The position numbers and the translations under genes are program-made. From the NCBI GenBank assembly GCA_030549495.1, contig JAUIRK010001039.1, forward strand, positions 248,001 to 312,000: a DNA stretch of 64,000 nt, in the 5' to 3' direction. Source of the stretch: Nectonema munidae. Lineage: Eukaryota; Nematomorpha; Nectonematoida; Nectonematidae. The notes beneath the pieces were generated by a model. It was not told where the DNA came from and made no database searches. It was given only the letters and a program-made list of their open reading frames with translations. Below, piece by piece: positions 47,351-59,238 of this stretch (position 1 is its first letter; each line of letters begins with the position of its first letter).

Positions 47351-48472
47351 AGTGTTCTTTTTATTTCGATAAAATCAAAAACATGTAGTCTCTATATACA
47401 AGCATACGTGCAATCATGCTTTTACAGTTTTCGAGATTCTTGCTGAGTTTTAACTGCTATTTAGTAATTGTGCGTAAGCATTATGTAACTAAACGTCAAG
47501 GTTATTTATGACTCTTTTTATTTAGTTATGAATTGAAAGTACCATTGCGGTTTCAATTTAATATTGAGTGATACACAGGTGGTAATAAAGATCAAATACA
47601 AGGGAGCTTATCTGTTAATCTAAATTTATAATAAATACTATTTGTAACTTGCTCTGCATATTTAATTTTTTTTCTTTTTAGCAAACAAACTTTCAACTAG
47701 AAATCATGTTCTTGATGTCATTTTTTACGATATTAATGCGAGTAAAATATTGTTTAGTTGGTTGGCATGGCTAGATTTATGAATTAACTTAGATATTAAT
47801 TTTTTTACATAAATTCGTTTTTCAATAATTAATAGATTTTATTATCTTTATTTCGTGGGCAAAATACTTTTAACTAGTTACACCAAAACTGCTTTCCTCA
47901 GAATAGGAAACTACTAAATGCTCATGTCATTAATGCTATATATTCTGGAATACACATTGTTTAAATTTTTTATAAGAAAATCCGGTTGATGCATTTTTTG
48001 GGATAGACAAGCAGCAAAGGTGAAAGGTGAGTTGATGTAGAATATTACAATATATATTGTACATATTTACAATTATTCAAATAGCAAAATGGCTTTATTC
48101 ATTGTCGACTTATTTTGTTCATGACATTCTCACTTTATTCAAGAAACAACGCATTCTATAAAAGGGATTAAACCATACACAATTAGCAAAAGATTTCATT
48201 ACGGAGGGAATATGGTTACAAGTTATGCAAATGGATAAAAATGGCAAAAACTAGTGCAAATTACCATCCATAAACACACAAACATACCATCAACATATGT
48301 GTGTTAATCATTATTTTCACTTTTTTTTTATCATAGATTATTTGTTTTCTTTGAACTCTCGAATATTTTTTTTGATTATGCATTAGTGCACTTCCAAAGA
48401 TGATTTGAGTTTGTATTTATCATCTGACACCGTTTTTTCTTTGAATTATACTAATTTTAATAGTTCTCATAT
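47351..48472. other. No gene seen
   Basis: AT-rich. Probably includes the 5' flank or leader of the piggyBac fossil that follows. Confidence 0.5.
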
Positions 48473-49700
48473 TTGCTTTCCTCATCATCTATATCAATTG
48501 AAACTAATCATTCATCATTGACCTTAAAAGTATGGCCTGTATTGACGCTGGCTCAAAGAGGACAAAGTAAGATCAGCACCATATTTAGAATAGCTTTTGG
48601 TATGTCTACGTTTGTGAAGAGGACAGCTGCTGAATCTCCATATATGGCTTGTAAGATTTTTGCGAATGAGACAATGCTTCGAAAAATAGAGAAGTATACG
48701 AATCAAGAAGCTGCCAATCAAAATATTGAACTAAATCTCAGCATTGAAAAACTTGAAACTTAACTGTTTTCGTTATTTTGAAATGCTGATTTGATGCCAA
48801 ACCTTCACTAAAGTCTTGTAAAGCCTTTGACAAATTCGTACACATCAGAGAAATATTTCATATATTTGTTTCTAACTGTCTAGTTTCATATACGCCTAAC
48901 TTTAACCGCACAATAGTCAAATAGCTTTTGTCCTCGAAATCTCTATGCTTTTTTATTATTTTTATGCTCAATAAATCAGATAAATTTTAAATTAAATTAT
49001 GGTTATTCGTCGATGTTGAAACCAAATATGTTCTAAATATCATTCCCTATCTGGGTGCTCAAGAAAACGAACATAGAAATGGAAAGAGTCTAGCAGAAGA
49101 CGTTTCGAAACTTTCAAAACAAAGCCTACAATATTACATCCGACAATTTTCCCAGTAGTATTGTTTTGATAGAAAAACTGAACAAAATACAAACATATGT
49201 CGGTACAATTAAGATGTTATCGTAGGGGAATTACAAAAGAAATGACATCATCAGTCAACGCTAAAAGGTTCCCAAGCTCTTCCTGTTTCAGTCAGGATAA
49301 AAATGGTTTATTTGTGAATTACCAACATAAAAACAATAAATCTGTTAATCTTATTTCAACAATGCACTATTCTCTACCCGTTTAAGAAAAATGGGATGTC
49401 ATATTGTTTTATAATAAAAATAAGGTGGGAGTGGATGTTGTTGATCAGATGATAAGAATGTATTACACACACTGTGCATCGAGAAGATGGCCTTCACTTG
49501 TTTTGGCAAATATATTAGACATTTCTTTGTTGAATGCTTTACTTCTCTATAAAACCGCTTCTAAAACACAAATTTCTCGTAAAAAGTTTTTAACTTTGCT
49601 TATTGAAGAATTAATAACAAAGTATGACAAGTGATTGGGTAGCTGAAAAACCAAGAAAATGTTACAAGAAAGGGTGTAATAATACCAGTGTAAGTATTTG
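48473..49700 (+). pseudogene. piggyBac transposase, broken
   Basis: 48540–48763 is the N-terminal region (KISTIFRIAFGMSTFVKRTA; RKIEKYTNQEAANQN). 48995–49110 encodes KLWLFVDVETKYVLNIIPYL then GAQENEHRNGKSLAEDV, the DDE segment around the second catalytic aspartate. 49197–49385 has YRRGITKEM...LFVNYQHKNNKSVNLISTMH. 49404–49634 has FYNKNKVGVDVVDQMIRMYY and SRRWPSLVLANILDISLLNA, the conserved C-terminal block, followed by a remnant of the Cys-rich tail (PRKCYKKGCNNTS). At least four frame changes or stops. It could have been the source of the TTAA-flanked MITEs, but ends matching theirs were not found. Confidence 0.85.
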
Positions 49701-50154
49701 TCACTTGTTCAAAAATAACTTGTGGCGGCTGTTCCATCCCAGCTTAAAGATTGATTACAGTTAAATGCAAAGAATGTTTTGAATAGCTTTTTACAAGTTT
49801 AACTATTTTTTAAATGCTTTGCAAATATATTTTGGGCTCTAATTTTGGACACTCTGGCCAAAATACCTTTGAAAATTTTCCTGCCATTCTAGTGTTAATT
49901 TGTTTTCATGGAAAATTAAAATGATATATAAAAAACGCGCCATGCCATCCCCCTTTCCTGCTCCTGATCTTTTCCCGTGTGTACATTGTTGTATTATGGA
50001 AAAATCATTTTACTGAAAGTTGAAAAGATTTTTTTAATAATACTTAAATTTTAAAATCTTATCTCCCATATGTGATAAACCTAGGGGAACAAAAGTTAAT
50101 TTAGTTAATTAAATGGTCGGGTATTATGTGAGATTGAAGATACTTGAGTTTTAT
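49701..50154. other. No gene; dispersed repeat fragment
   Basis: AT-rich except 49936–49990, which resembles the flank of the LTR elements (CCATCCCCCTTTCC...CGTGTGTACAT). Confidence 0.4.
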
Positions 50155-50310
50155 GAAAAGGTAAAGGTACCGTGGGTGTGTTTTCATTGACAAGGCTCTG
50201 ATGTCCCGCTTATGTCAAACTATGAACAAATTGGTATTGATGAGGAATCGAACCCAGAGGCTAGCGTGCTTAGTCCATCATCTCAACCAACCTGCCATGC
50301 CACCCATTAC
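50155..50310 (-). mobile_element. tRNA-derived SINE, family 1, copy 2
   Basis: The minus strand reads ATGGGTGGCATGGCAGGTTG (box A), GGGTTCGATTCCTCATCAAT (box B) and ends CCCACGGTACCTTTACC, matching 17570–17731. Box B is closer to the tRNA consensus, so this copy is better preserved. Confidence 0.85.
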
Positions 50311-51355
50311 TTCAGTTATGAAGGTTGACTTTCATAAATATGACATTTTCATTTATATAAATTTAATTTATGAAAGTTGACTATCTCAGGCAGGGCTGTT
50401 CGTTGGATTCCGACTCTGTCTCCGACTTCAAATACCTAAATAGTTAATAAATGTAACACTTTCAGGCTTTGATTAATGGAAAAGACACTCTTCTATCTTC
50501 ATAATCAACAAAAAGCCGAACTCTGATTTCGTCTCCTAAATTTTATTAGATACCGACCCCAACTACAACTCCAATCTCTTTGATATCTTCGACTCCACCG
50601 ACTTCCAATCTTTTTTCCAATGCTTTGGAGAGTGGGAGTTGGTAGTATGAGATGTTAAGGGAGCAAAGTTGAAGTCAGAATCGATTTATTCGTTTGTAAG
50701 CATATGTAATCTCCCCTCTGTAGTCGAAGTTGCAAGTGAAGAGTTATTGTTGAATTTATTGAGTATTTTGCTTCAGAGTCAGATATCGGAGTATCTCCGC
50801 AACAATGTCAATAAATAATCGCCAACTGATTTTGTTTGCAGAAACTTGATTTTTTTAATTAAAGTTTAATCTGAAATATTTTATTGATATGTAATCAAAT
50901 GAAATTTTTTAATGCTATAAGTTGAAAAAAGAGAGCATGACATCCTTCACAGCTGTTAATCAGGCACCCTTCAAGTCCCTATCAGCAGTGATAGTTAATC
51001 TGTTTATATAATTTGTGTTAATTAGATTTAGCAAAGTAACAAAATTGTTGGTGATTTTTTTTATAAGCATAACGAATTGAAAAAAAATATTCCTACAAAA
51101 TTATGCATTAAACCTTTGAGAACGAAAATTTTAAATTTTTATTGTCTGCTCCCTTATTATAAACACTTTTATATGCAGGCTGATTCAAAATTTGCTAGAC
51201 ATGCGAAATTGTTTTTAAGAACAGTGCATTTATGTGACAAGCTCTGCATGCGACAAGAATAATAATCATCATAGCAGTATTTAACTTAAAGCAGAGTCGA
51301 ACGATTCCTTTTAGTTTTCCTTCTTATGTATGGCGATTTTGGAATCAGCGTGTAT
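50311..51355. other. No gene; GAGTCGG-type dispersed repeat
   Basis: 50393–50800 has many TCCGACTC, GACTCCA and GGAGTC motifs. A similar piece lies at 53098–53175 (GAGTCGGAGACGG; GGAGTCAAAGTCG). One weak ORF at 51077–51262 was not accepted. Confidence 0.45.
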
Positions 51356-51359
51356 TTAA

Positions 51360-51489
51360 CCCATTTACCACCAATGTTCCTATTTTGGAACATAAGTAAC
51401 TTCATCTTCGTCTGCTTTTTTCAATGACTTTGAATATAAATCGTCTGCGTTTTTTTAGATATCGTCTGCTTTGCTTGGTCTTAAATGGG
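51360..51489. mobile_element. piggyBac-type MITE, copy 3
   Basis: 130 bp flanked by TTAA at 51356–51359 and 51490–51493. Almost identical to 46836–46967. Ends CCCATTTACCACCAA and (minus strand) CCCATTTAAGACCAA are imperfect inverted repeats. The cleanest insertion of the three, about 450 bp upstream of the RRP7 gene. Confidence 0.9.
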
Positions 51490-51935
51490 TTAAAGTAGAC
51501 TACTTTTATCCCGTGGGACAACACGGTTACCACACTCATTCTGAAAGGATTAGTATTAGTACTATATATTAAATTTTACTATGATGCGTCACAATTTTCT
51601 CTTGACAACTGGAAAGAGCCTTTTCAGTTATAGGCAAAAATAAACTTGTTTAGACATCGCTTCAACCCTTTCAAGATCAGTGTAGCACTAATGTAACAAA
51701 AAATAAAAATAGTTTCTCTTAATTAAATAAATCTTCGCGATTAGTTTTCAAATTTTCCCTTCAAGGGATGATTTTGCGTGATAAAGTCACAAAAATAGGA
51801 TATATTGCGTCAAAGTGATACGTTTGTATGATAAGATTAAAGAATGAATAATTATTTTACGTATAATTTCATTTTTAGCATAGTTCTTCTCATTCCACAA
51901 TCTTGCCTCCTTTTCTTGTTGTTGTAGAGTGAGAG

Positions 51936-52778
51936 ATGGATTCATTTTTCATTTCTTTTTGTGATGCCCGCACCCACTGTTTGTATTGCTACGAGCACGC
52001 TCAAAGTGACTTTGCTCTCGTCATCTCAAATATTCCGCCTTATATCGATGCAAACTTTTTGCTGAACATCATACCACAAATAAGTCATAAGAAGGTTTCG
52101 CTGCATCTGCCCAACACATCGGCTTCTTCTAATTCCACTCTTTCCAAATATCATGGCAAGGAGATTGGTAAATATTACTCTGTTATTATTGATTTTAGTT
52201 GTAGCAAGTATTTGGAATCGTTTATGAAGGATGTCTTAGAAAAGTTTTCTTCCAGCGCGAATGCCTTTAAAATTCCTCAATCATTCATAAGAACATGTGG
52301 TAAAAAGAAAATTATAGCAAACTACAAATCTGATATTGCTGACGCGCAAACCCTAGAAGCGTCCATCAAAGATTACATGTTGGAGTATGATAAAAATATT
52401 GGAATTTTAAAGCAAAAGAAAAAGAAAAGCGAGAAATTCACTGAAAAGAAAGATGATGATGACTGGATTCTTGTAACCAATAAGAATAAAGTTACTCATT
52501 CTGTTCTTCCGCCCAAAAAGAAACTGTCATCTAAAGATCTTGATAATCCAAGTGATCATGATGATAAAGATCTCAGTGGCGTGGATCCGTTGTCTTTGTT
52601 TTCACAAAAAAAACGAAAGATCCGAAAAAGAAAAGAGTTTTCCTCGCTCAATGAGATGATTGCCTTCCCCAACACTCTAAATGAAAAAAAGGTGCAGATT
52701 GAATCTTTGCAGAAGAATTTTGCAGAAGATTTGAAAAAGATTTCTACAGTTCGCAAGCAGCGAAACTTCAAGCCATGA
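51936..52778 (+). CDS. RRP7A: Ribosomal RNA-processing protein 7 homologue
   Basis: Single-exon frame of 280 codons. RRP7 is a nucleolar assembly factor of the small ribosomal subunit (UtpC/CK2-linked group in yeast). An RRM-like N-terminal part (about residues 26–110: FALVISNIPPYIDANFL; YYSVIIDFSCSKYLESFMK) is followed by a charged region with DDDDWILVTNKNK (about 173–185), matching the 'DDGW..VT' motif of RRP7, and the C-terminal RRP7 helix region ending NEKKVQIESLQKNFAEDLKK...VRKQRNFKP, where the human protein ends ...RKFRPY. The length equals human RRP7A (280). TTGTTGTAG just upstream of AGTGAGAGATGG may be an acceptor for a 5' leader intron. Intact, intronless in the coding part, and G/C-richer than its surroundings. 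Could be an expressed gene or a recent retrocopy; no poly-A tract or flanking duplication was seen. Confidence 0.85.
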   Translation: MDSFFISFCDARTHCLYCYEHAQSDFALVISNIPPYIDANFLLNIIPQISHKKVSLHLPNTSASSNSTLSKYHGKEIGKYYSVIIDFSCSKYLESFMKDVLEKFSSSANAFKIPQSFIRTCGKKKIIANYKSDIADAQTLEASIKDYMLEYDKNIGILKQKKKKSEKFTEKKDDDDWILVTNKNKVTHSVLPPKKKLSSKDLDNPSDHDDKDLSGVDPLSLFSQKKRKIRKRKEFSSLNEMIAFPNTLNEKKVQIESLQKNFAEDLKKISTVRKQRNFKP

Positions 52779-52826
52779 TTCTAAAATGTGACCTACCACG
52801 TTCAAGAGAATATATGCAACCTGTAT

Positions 52827-52832
52827 AATAAA
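52827..52832 (+). promoter_or_regulatory. Poly-A signal of the RRP7 homologue
   Basis: AATAAA 49 bp after the stop codon, followed by the GT-rich ATGTGTGCG. Confidence 0.6.
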
Positions 52833-53761
52833 CATGTGTGCGCTATACTTATTCAAACCAATCACCCTTATTTTAGCATCAGGTATTTTTGTGACCACAA
52901 TTTTCAGTTATCTTAAAATACTTCTGGATTTCTGATTGTTGGAAAAATGTCCTTAAAAAATTAATGTTGTGAAGGTTATGCCATATGTTCATGGATGCAA
53001 ATCAATGAATAAACTAAACTAAACTAGAAATCATATGTATGCAGTGTATAGCTACTAGCGAACGTTTTCCGCCTAAATTGAACGCTTATTAGCAGGCTTG
53101 TCGAGTCGGAGACGGTGGCTTCACACCTTTTGAGAAGGAGTCAAAGTCGTAATATTATTGCGACTCCAATTTCATAAATAGGTATATTAATGTGTGTTAG
53201 ATTAAAATTGAATTCATAGACAGTCTTTGTAGTGTGCAACGTTGCTAAAAGTCAACATAAAAATGTTTATCATTTTAGTCCAAGACTTGTATTTTTGCAG
53301 CCCATAGACTCAATGAAATTTCACAAACGACCTTGAAATATGCTACACGTCAGCACACTTTTTAAAGATTTATAATATTTGAAACAGAAAAATTTTAAGC
53401 AATTTTTTTAAATCTGCATACTGAATATATCGGGGACATATAGCCTCTTGAACTCTTCAAAAACTTAAAAATATCATTGATGAATATTTTATATTTGCAC
53501 AATTAAAGTATTTTTACACTATTGGTATAATTTTTGTTCAAATTTCCTTTAAATAAACATAGGCCAATCGAGCTAGATAGCTTTTTTAAACGTAGTGAAT
53601 TATTTATGACGTTCTAGAGTTAAATCGTGATATAAAGTTCATATTTTTGAAAAGTCTACCAAAAATACGCTCAAAAAAACTTTAAGCTTTGAGAGTGAGA
53701 GAGCAGAAATCACATAAAAAGAATTCAGGGGAAGTAGGTTACTCATCCCGGCGTTCGTGTA
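52833..53761. other. No gene seen
   Basis: AT-rich with a GAGTCGG-type repeat piece at 53098–53175. Confidence 0.5.
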
Positions 53762-53983
53762 TTGAAATATAAGTTCATTGCATTAGGTTTATCTCTATAT
53801 ATTCTTATATATTCCAAAAAAGATAGCAAAAATGGGGGAAAAATATTTCAAGATAAAGAAATTTGTGATAATGGCGATATTTTGTGGCATTTTCTGTCCT
53901 TCATCCAACTGATGAGACCCAAAAGCGCGAAAGTGGTCTTGGATTGCCTTGCCTTGTGTGATAACAATAATCGAATTTGCTAA
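53762..53983 (+). CDS. Unrecognised ORF, possible exon
   Basis: Frame of 73 codons whose second half (EICDNGDILWHFLSFIQLMR; KSAKVVLDCLALCDNNN) looks coding: mixed codon use and an amphipathic helix pattern. It could be an upstream exon of the plus-strand gene whose last exon is at 59239, but no phase link was established. Confidence 0.25.
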   Translation: MKYKFIALGLSLYILIYSKKDSKNGGKIFQDKEICDNGDILWHFLSFIQLMRPKSAKVVLDCLALCDNNNRIC

Positions 53984-54994
53984 CTACTGGCAATCATCCT
54001 ATATAACATATTTATAACAAATATATATGTTCAGCCACGTAGCTAGCTAGGGGCACTTGGGGCCAGGACTAATGGACCTTTTTTGAACATGTTTAAATAC
54101 ACAATGAAAAAAGATGCTCATATATAATAAAACGTATTATATTTAAAAAATTTTTAAATCAATTTACAATCATATTTTTATTAGATCTAAAAAACAGTTT
54201 CGAAAAATGCAAAATACACATCTCAAATACAAAATGAAATTTTAAACGTTTTAACAGATTTAGTAATTTCAAAAATCGTCTAAGAAATAAGTTCAAATGG
54301 TGTTTGTGCCTTATGGCAGACGGAATAAGAGATGTCGATTAACAGAATGAACAAACTACAGTCAAACCTGTGTTAGCGGCCACCTGCCTATAACGGTCAC
54401 CTGCAGATAGTAGCCAAAATAATTTCCGCGCAAGAAAAAATAGTGCTATATACCTTGTTTATACCGGTCACCTGTTCAACGCAGACACTTGTATTACATC
54501 TAAAAATAGTTTTTTGAATTTAAATTTGTGAAACAATATTTCGTAAAATTACATTTTTTGAGCAGAATTTGAGGTGTCCACAACGAGAACGCAATCAGGA
54601 GATTGCAAGCAGCAAGACCATGCAGCCGCGTCACGACTCATCGGGTGCTAAGCGCATTTTCAAATCCCTAATCAACCCTATTAGTGCTAGGGGTGGTGGG
54701 CCTAAAACCCCCTTCACTAAAAAATTAATTGTAGAAAATTGGCTAAATGATATCCCTTCAAATTTTGTGACTTTTCCTAAAATCGCTAACTGCATCTTTT
54801 GAAACCATTTTCATGGTAGTTGAATGACCCCTTCATGTCAAAAACTGTCAATCAAAATCAAAAATTAATTTTTTTCAGCAAAATTTTGACATTATCTGTA
54901 CTTAACGTTATAACTTAGGATCTATATTATATAATACCTTGAAAATTTATAATTATGTACAGTTTGGAACACATAACACTTTATATATTTAATT

Positions 54995-55860
54995 TTTTCA
55001 ATAATCATGGCTACTTTTTAGAAAATGTCAATCAAAATTTTGATTGATCAAAAATATATCTAATAAAATATACCTTCAAATTTTACATAAAATATATGTT
55101 TTTATACTAAATCGGCCATGCTGGTTTCATTTCTGGACTCATTTTTTACTTTTAGGATGTTGAAATACCAAAAAGTGTTAATCAAATTTGCGGTTTACTT
55201 CTAAAAATTGTCTCCAAAAACATTCCTTCAAATTTTACAATGAAATATATGTGTTATAGTAAATAGGCCATGCTGGTTTCATTTCTGGACTCATTTTTTA
55301 CGTTTAGGATATGAAAATACCTATAAGTGTTAATCCAATTTGCAGTTTACTTCTAAAAATTGTATTCAAAAACATTCATTCAAATTTTACATTTAAATGT
55401 ATGTTTTTATACCAAATCAACCATGCTAGTTTCATTTATGGACTCAATTTTTGCAGTTTGAATTTGAAAATACCTATAAGTATCAATCAAATGAGCGTTT
55501 AGTTCTAAAATTTGTTTCCAAAAATATTGATTCAAATTTTACATGAAATATATGTTTTTATAGCAAATAAGATCATGATGATTTCATTTCTGAACACAGT
55601 TTTCGCATTCAGAGGTTTTACTGCTAGTTTCAATCAACTTTGCGGTTTATGTCTGAAAACCATATCTCAAAATATTCTCTCTAATTTTACATGAAATATA
55701 TGTTTTTATACCAATTCGACCATGATAATTTTTATTTCTGAAATCATTTTTTGCATTTAGAGGTTTTAGATGTCTGAAAGTGTCAATTAAATGTACGATT
55801 TAGGTCTAATGTCTACAGAATATCAGTTCTGTAAAAATTTTTCAAAAAATCGCTGCATAT
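54995..55860. repeat. Tandem repeat, about 152-bp unit, five to six copies
   Basis: CCATGCTGGTTTCATTTCTGG or variants recur at 55116, 55268, 55421, 55573 and 55720 (spacings 152, 153, 152, 147), with a shorter partial copy near 55004. Each unit contains TTCAAATTTTACATGAAATA and ATATGTTTTTATA. Inside the Tigger element. Confidence 0.85.
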
Positions 55861-56285
55861 TAGGTATATATTAAAAATATACTTTTTTTGTGTGTATATT
55901 TTGACTTATAATACTTTCTACAATCATCTTGAGTAAGAAATATTTATTTAAAAAAAACAAAACGTATTATAAAATCTTTTGAAAATTTATAGGAAAGAAG
56001 GAACCAAGTTGAAAACTAATTGAAAAGAGAACATGTGATCAAAACAAATAATTAAAAAAATATGTATCTTGACTAAATGGAAGATCTATCATGTTCTAAT
56101 GAACTAGGAAGTGGTTTAATTATATAATATTAGGTGCTTCAAAAAAGATTTTGACTGTGAAAAAGAAGTTCCTCTTTTACAAGTGAAAAATATTTAAATC
56201 TATAGGTTATCATATAGGATTACAATCAACATTTAGCTAAGATGGGCAGGAAATCTGAAAATTTAGAATAGGTCAGATTTATCAA

Positions 56286-56350
56286 TGATGTGAGAATTTA
56301 GTCACTATCAAGATATTTTTAATTTAAATTGAATTTGTCCATCTTTTTGC
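56286..56350. repeat. Dispersed repeat, copy 2
   Basis: Matches 16478–16525 with about 19 extra bases (TTTTTAATTTAAATTGA) in the middle. Confidence 0.6.
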
Positions 56351-56889
56351 GTCAAAGAGATAATTTTTTAGATGAAGAACGTGGACAACGTTTTGTAATT
56401 GAACAATGAACATCACGAATGATTCATCAGAAAAAAACCTTTAAAATGAGATTGGTTGACAAATATTCAGGCTTGATAATAAAATACACGATACTGATAA
56501 AAAAAGTCAAAGATCATCAAGAAGATTCTTTAATCGGAATGCTTTGAGAGAGGAAAAAAGTAATTTTATCATTATAAAAAATTTTTCGAACACACATTGA
56601 AGAATATAAATTTCTAATGAAAAAAGAGCTACCAAGAAAGGATCATCATGGAATGAATAGCAAAATTACATACTGTAAATTATAATATGACGTAGAGACT
56701 ACGAGCCGATAACGAATTTGTAGCCAATAAGATGGAGGTCCTATCGAGTTACATAAGTTACTGTAGAACGAAATATTTTGAGTGAATTAAACACCTAAAG
56801 TTGGTTTATTAAATAAATTAAAAAAACATTTACCAGAGAAATACTGCAAGTAGAAGTTATTTTTATGTTTATATATTTGACATTGATTT

Positions 56890-57340
56890 ACAGGTTTAAT
56901 CGATTTTTTTGACAGGTTTTATTGATTTCATAAAAAATGTACATCACCATTAAATTCTACATAGCTGAAATGTATAAAGAACTTTTTATAAGAATAAAAA
57001 TTTTAATTTTGACATGGGCTGTCATATTTAAATTATTTTGTCAGGTTTGACTAATTTTTATAAAAAAGGAATATAACCAGTAAACACAGCCTACTTGGAA
57101 ATGGGTATATGTGTGTAAAAAACTTTATATAATTATTTGGATAAGATGTTTCTTTTTGGGATAAATCAATTTTTTGACAGTTTTGATTAATTTTCATAAA
57201 AAAATGAATATCACCTCTGAATTCAGCATGCTTGAAAATGGGTGTATATGTGTAAAAAACATTTTATAATTATTTGGATAAAAAGTTTCTTTTTAAGATG
57301 AACTGTCATGTATAAATCAATGCTTTGATAACTTTAATTG
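56890..57340. repeat. Tandem repeat, about 130–136-bp unit, about three copies
   Basis: CAGGTTTTATTGATTTCATA (56913), CAGGTTTGACTAATTTTTAT (57042) and CAGTTTTGATTAATTTTCAT (57178) start successive units that also share TATATGTGTGTAAAAAAC and ATAATTATTTGGATAA. Lies just upstream of the Tigger transposase. Confidence 0.75.
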
Positions 57341-57510
57341 TTTTTCATAGATTGAGAGCTGTCAAAAGAAAGTCATGAAGCATGCGTAAATTTATTTCAT
57401 TCTCAATCAGCATCTTTCGTCTTAACAAATCATCGCTAGTACATCAATCGTATTGATTGCATTTTCTTCAACACATCCCATCTCATTCATTTTCATTGCG
57501 TGAGTTTGCC

Positions 57511-58987
57511 ATGGCTCCAGGTCGCTTTCCTCTTTCCTTGGAGAAAAAGATTGAGGTCATTAAAATGCATGATCAGTACAAGATGAGTGCCCGCTCCATC
57601 GCCGAGAGTCTTAGTTTCCAAGGTCATCGTTGTGGTCGAACACAGGTTCTCAGCATTATCAAGCGCAAAGCTGATTAGAAGAATTTGAAAGTAACGTGCC
57701 TCTCGATCGGAAGAGGAAAATAAGGAAGACTGCCAACGATGAACTAAACATCGTACTTTACTAGTGGTTTAAAGACACAACAGCACGTATGCTGCCAGTT
57801 AGTGGAGCGCTTTTCCAAGAGAAGGCTCAAGCACTCGCAGTTGAACTTGACCTGAAGAACTTGAAAGCTTCCAATGTATGATTAGAGACATTTCGGCGAC
57901 GTCACAATATTGTTTTTGGCAAGATGAAGGGAGAGAGTTGGGGAGTGGACAATGCTGTTATCACTGAGTGGATATCAAAATTATCAGAACTTTGCGCAAG
58001 CTACGAACTCTGCAATATTTACAACATGGATGAGACGGATCTCTTCTTTAAAGCGTCAGTTGACTCAACGCTTCATCTGAAAGGTGCCGAATGCTCGGGA
58101 GGAAAAAGGTGAAAATGGCGTATCACTGGCATGTTATGCGCAAATGCCGCTGGAGACAAGGAACAGTTGATGGTTATTGGCAAGTCAATCAAGCCACGTT
58201 GCTTTGGACGAATCAATAGGAATGACCTCGCGGTGGACTATCACGCCAACAAGCGGGCATGGATGACAAGTAATCTCTTCGAAGCATACATGCGTAAGCT
58301 GGATGCTAAGAAGGGTCGACAAAAAAGAAACATTCTCATGATCCTGGACAATGCTCCATGCCATCTTCAACTTCATCTGAAGAACATTAAGCTACTCTTT
58401 CTGCCTCCCAACACCACTTCTGTCACTCAGCCCATGGACCAGGGCATCATTCAAGCGACCAAACTAAATTTCAGGAAACGTCAGCTGAAGCATATTATTC
58501 GCCAGATGGAGCAAGATCCTGCGATGACCGCACCAGATCTCATGAAGAAGTCCGATGTCTTGCAGGTCATTTACAGGATTAGTAGATCATGGTCGGATTT
58601 AGATCCTAACACTAACCGGAAATGTTTCAGCAAATGTGGCATCGGATCTAAGGACTCTAAGACAGAACATGCTGAAGAAAATGCCAATGAGCTCGAAAAT
58701 GTCTGCAGAGAGCGTCTTCAAGTACCATTTCAAGAACTTGTTGAGGTTGATGCCTGTCTGGCCACGACGAACAATGAGCCAGTTTGGAGGACTATCGTCG
58801 AAGAATCGTTAGCCAAGATATAGTCAAAGGCAGCGACGATGAAGTTGAGGAGTCTCACCCACCTGTGAAATCATCTATCTGTAATTTTTCAGAGGCCAGC
58901 AAATGCATAGATCTTGGCACTTTTGCTATTAGCAAAGGGTATGAGATATCTTGCGCAGATGTGAAGACTTGGAGGCTACCATCCTGA
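57511..58987 (+). pseudogene. Tigger transposase (CENP-B-type HTH plus DDE), broken
   Basis: MAPGRFPLSLEKKIEVIKMH at 57511 begins the N-terminal HTH (ends at a stop, 57678). The next blocks are NVPLDRKRKIRKTANDELN and the second HTH (LKASNV.LETFRRRHNIVFG). DDE residues: IYNMDETDLFFK (58018), LMILDNAPCHLQ (58338) and LPPNTTSVTQPMDQGIIQAT (58400), with the third acidic position as aspartate (DQGI), normal for this family. The frame 58131–58823 is open for 230 codons. About four stops or frameshifts elsewhere. The C-terminal tail continues to 58987 in another frame. Confidence 0.9.
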
Positions 58988-59238
58988 ATGAGCAGATAAT
59001 AATCAATCTCCACAATTTATGATTTTTTTCTGGCTAAGGTTTGCTACAATGCATGCAGGATCCATGCGCATACTTTAAAAGTTAATTTTTAAAAGCTTTT
59101 TTTGTTTCCCTTGAGTGCTCACTATAGACAGGTTTGACTGTATTAATTAATTAATTAGTAGTAGTAAGTTTTCATTCAGATTAAAAATTCTCCACATCTA
59201 GGCTGTTTAAGCTTTACTTTATCTGTATCCTTTTTTAG

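Larger units (their letters stand above)
54359..59140 (+). mobile_element. Tigger (pogo-type Tc1/mariner) DNA transposon with both termini
   Basis: The left end CAGTCAAACCTGTGTTAGCG (54359) and the right end, minus strand CAGTCAAACCTGTCTATAGT (59140), are near-perfect inverted repeats flanked by TA (54357–54358 and 59141–59142), the standard pogo/Tigger target. 4.78 kb is long for Tigger (usually about 2.5 kb); the excess is a roughly 2.8-kb AT-rich segment with two tandem-repeat arrays before the transposase. The transposase is broken. Confidence 0.9.

Noticed and set aside
51077-51262. Plus-strand ORF MKKNIPTKLCIKPLRTKILN...
   Set aside because: No splice or start context, AT-driven composition, no motif.
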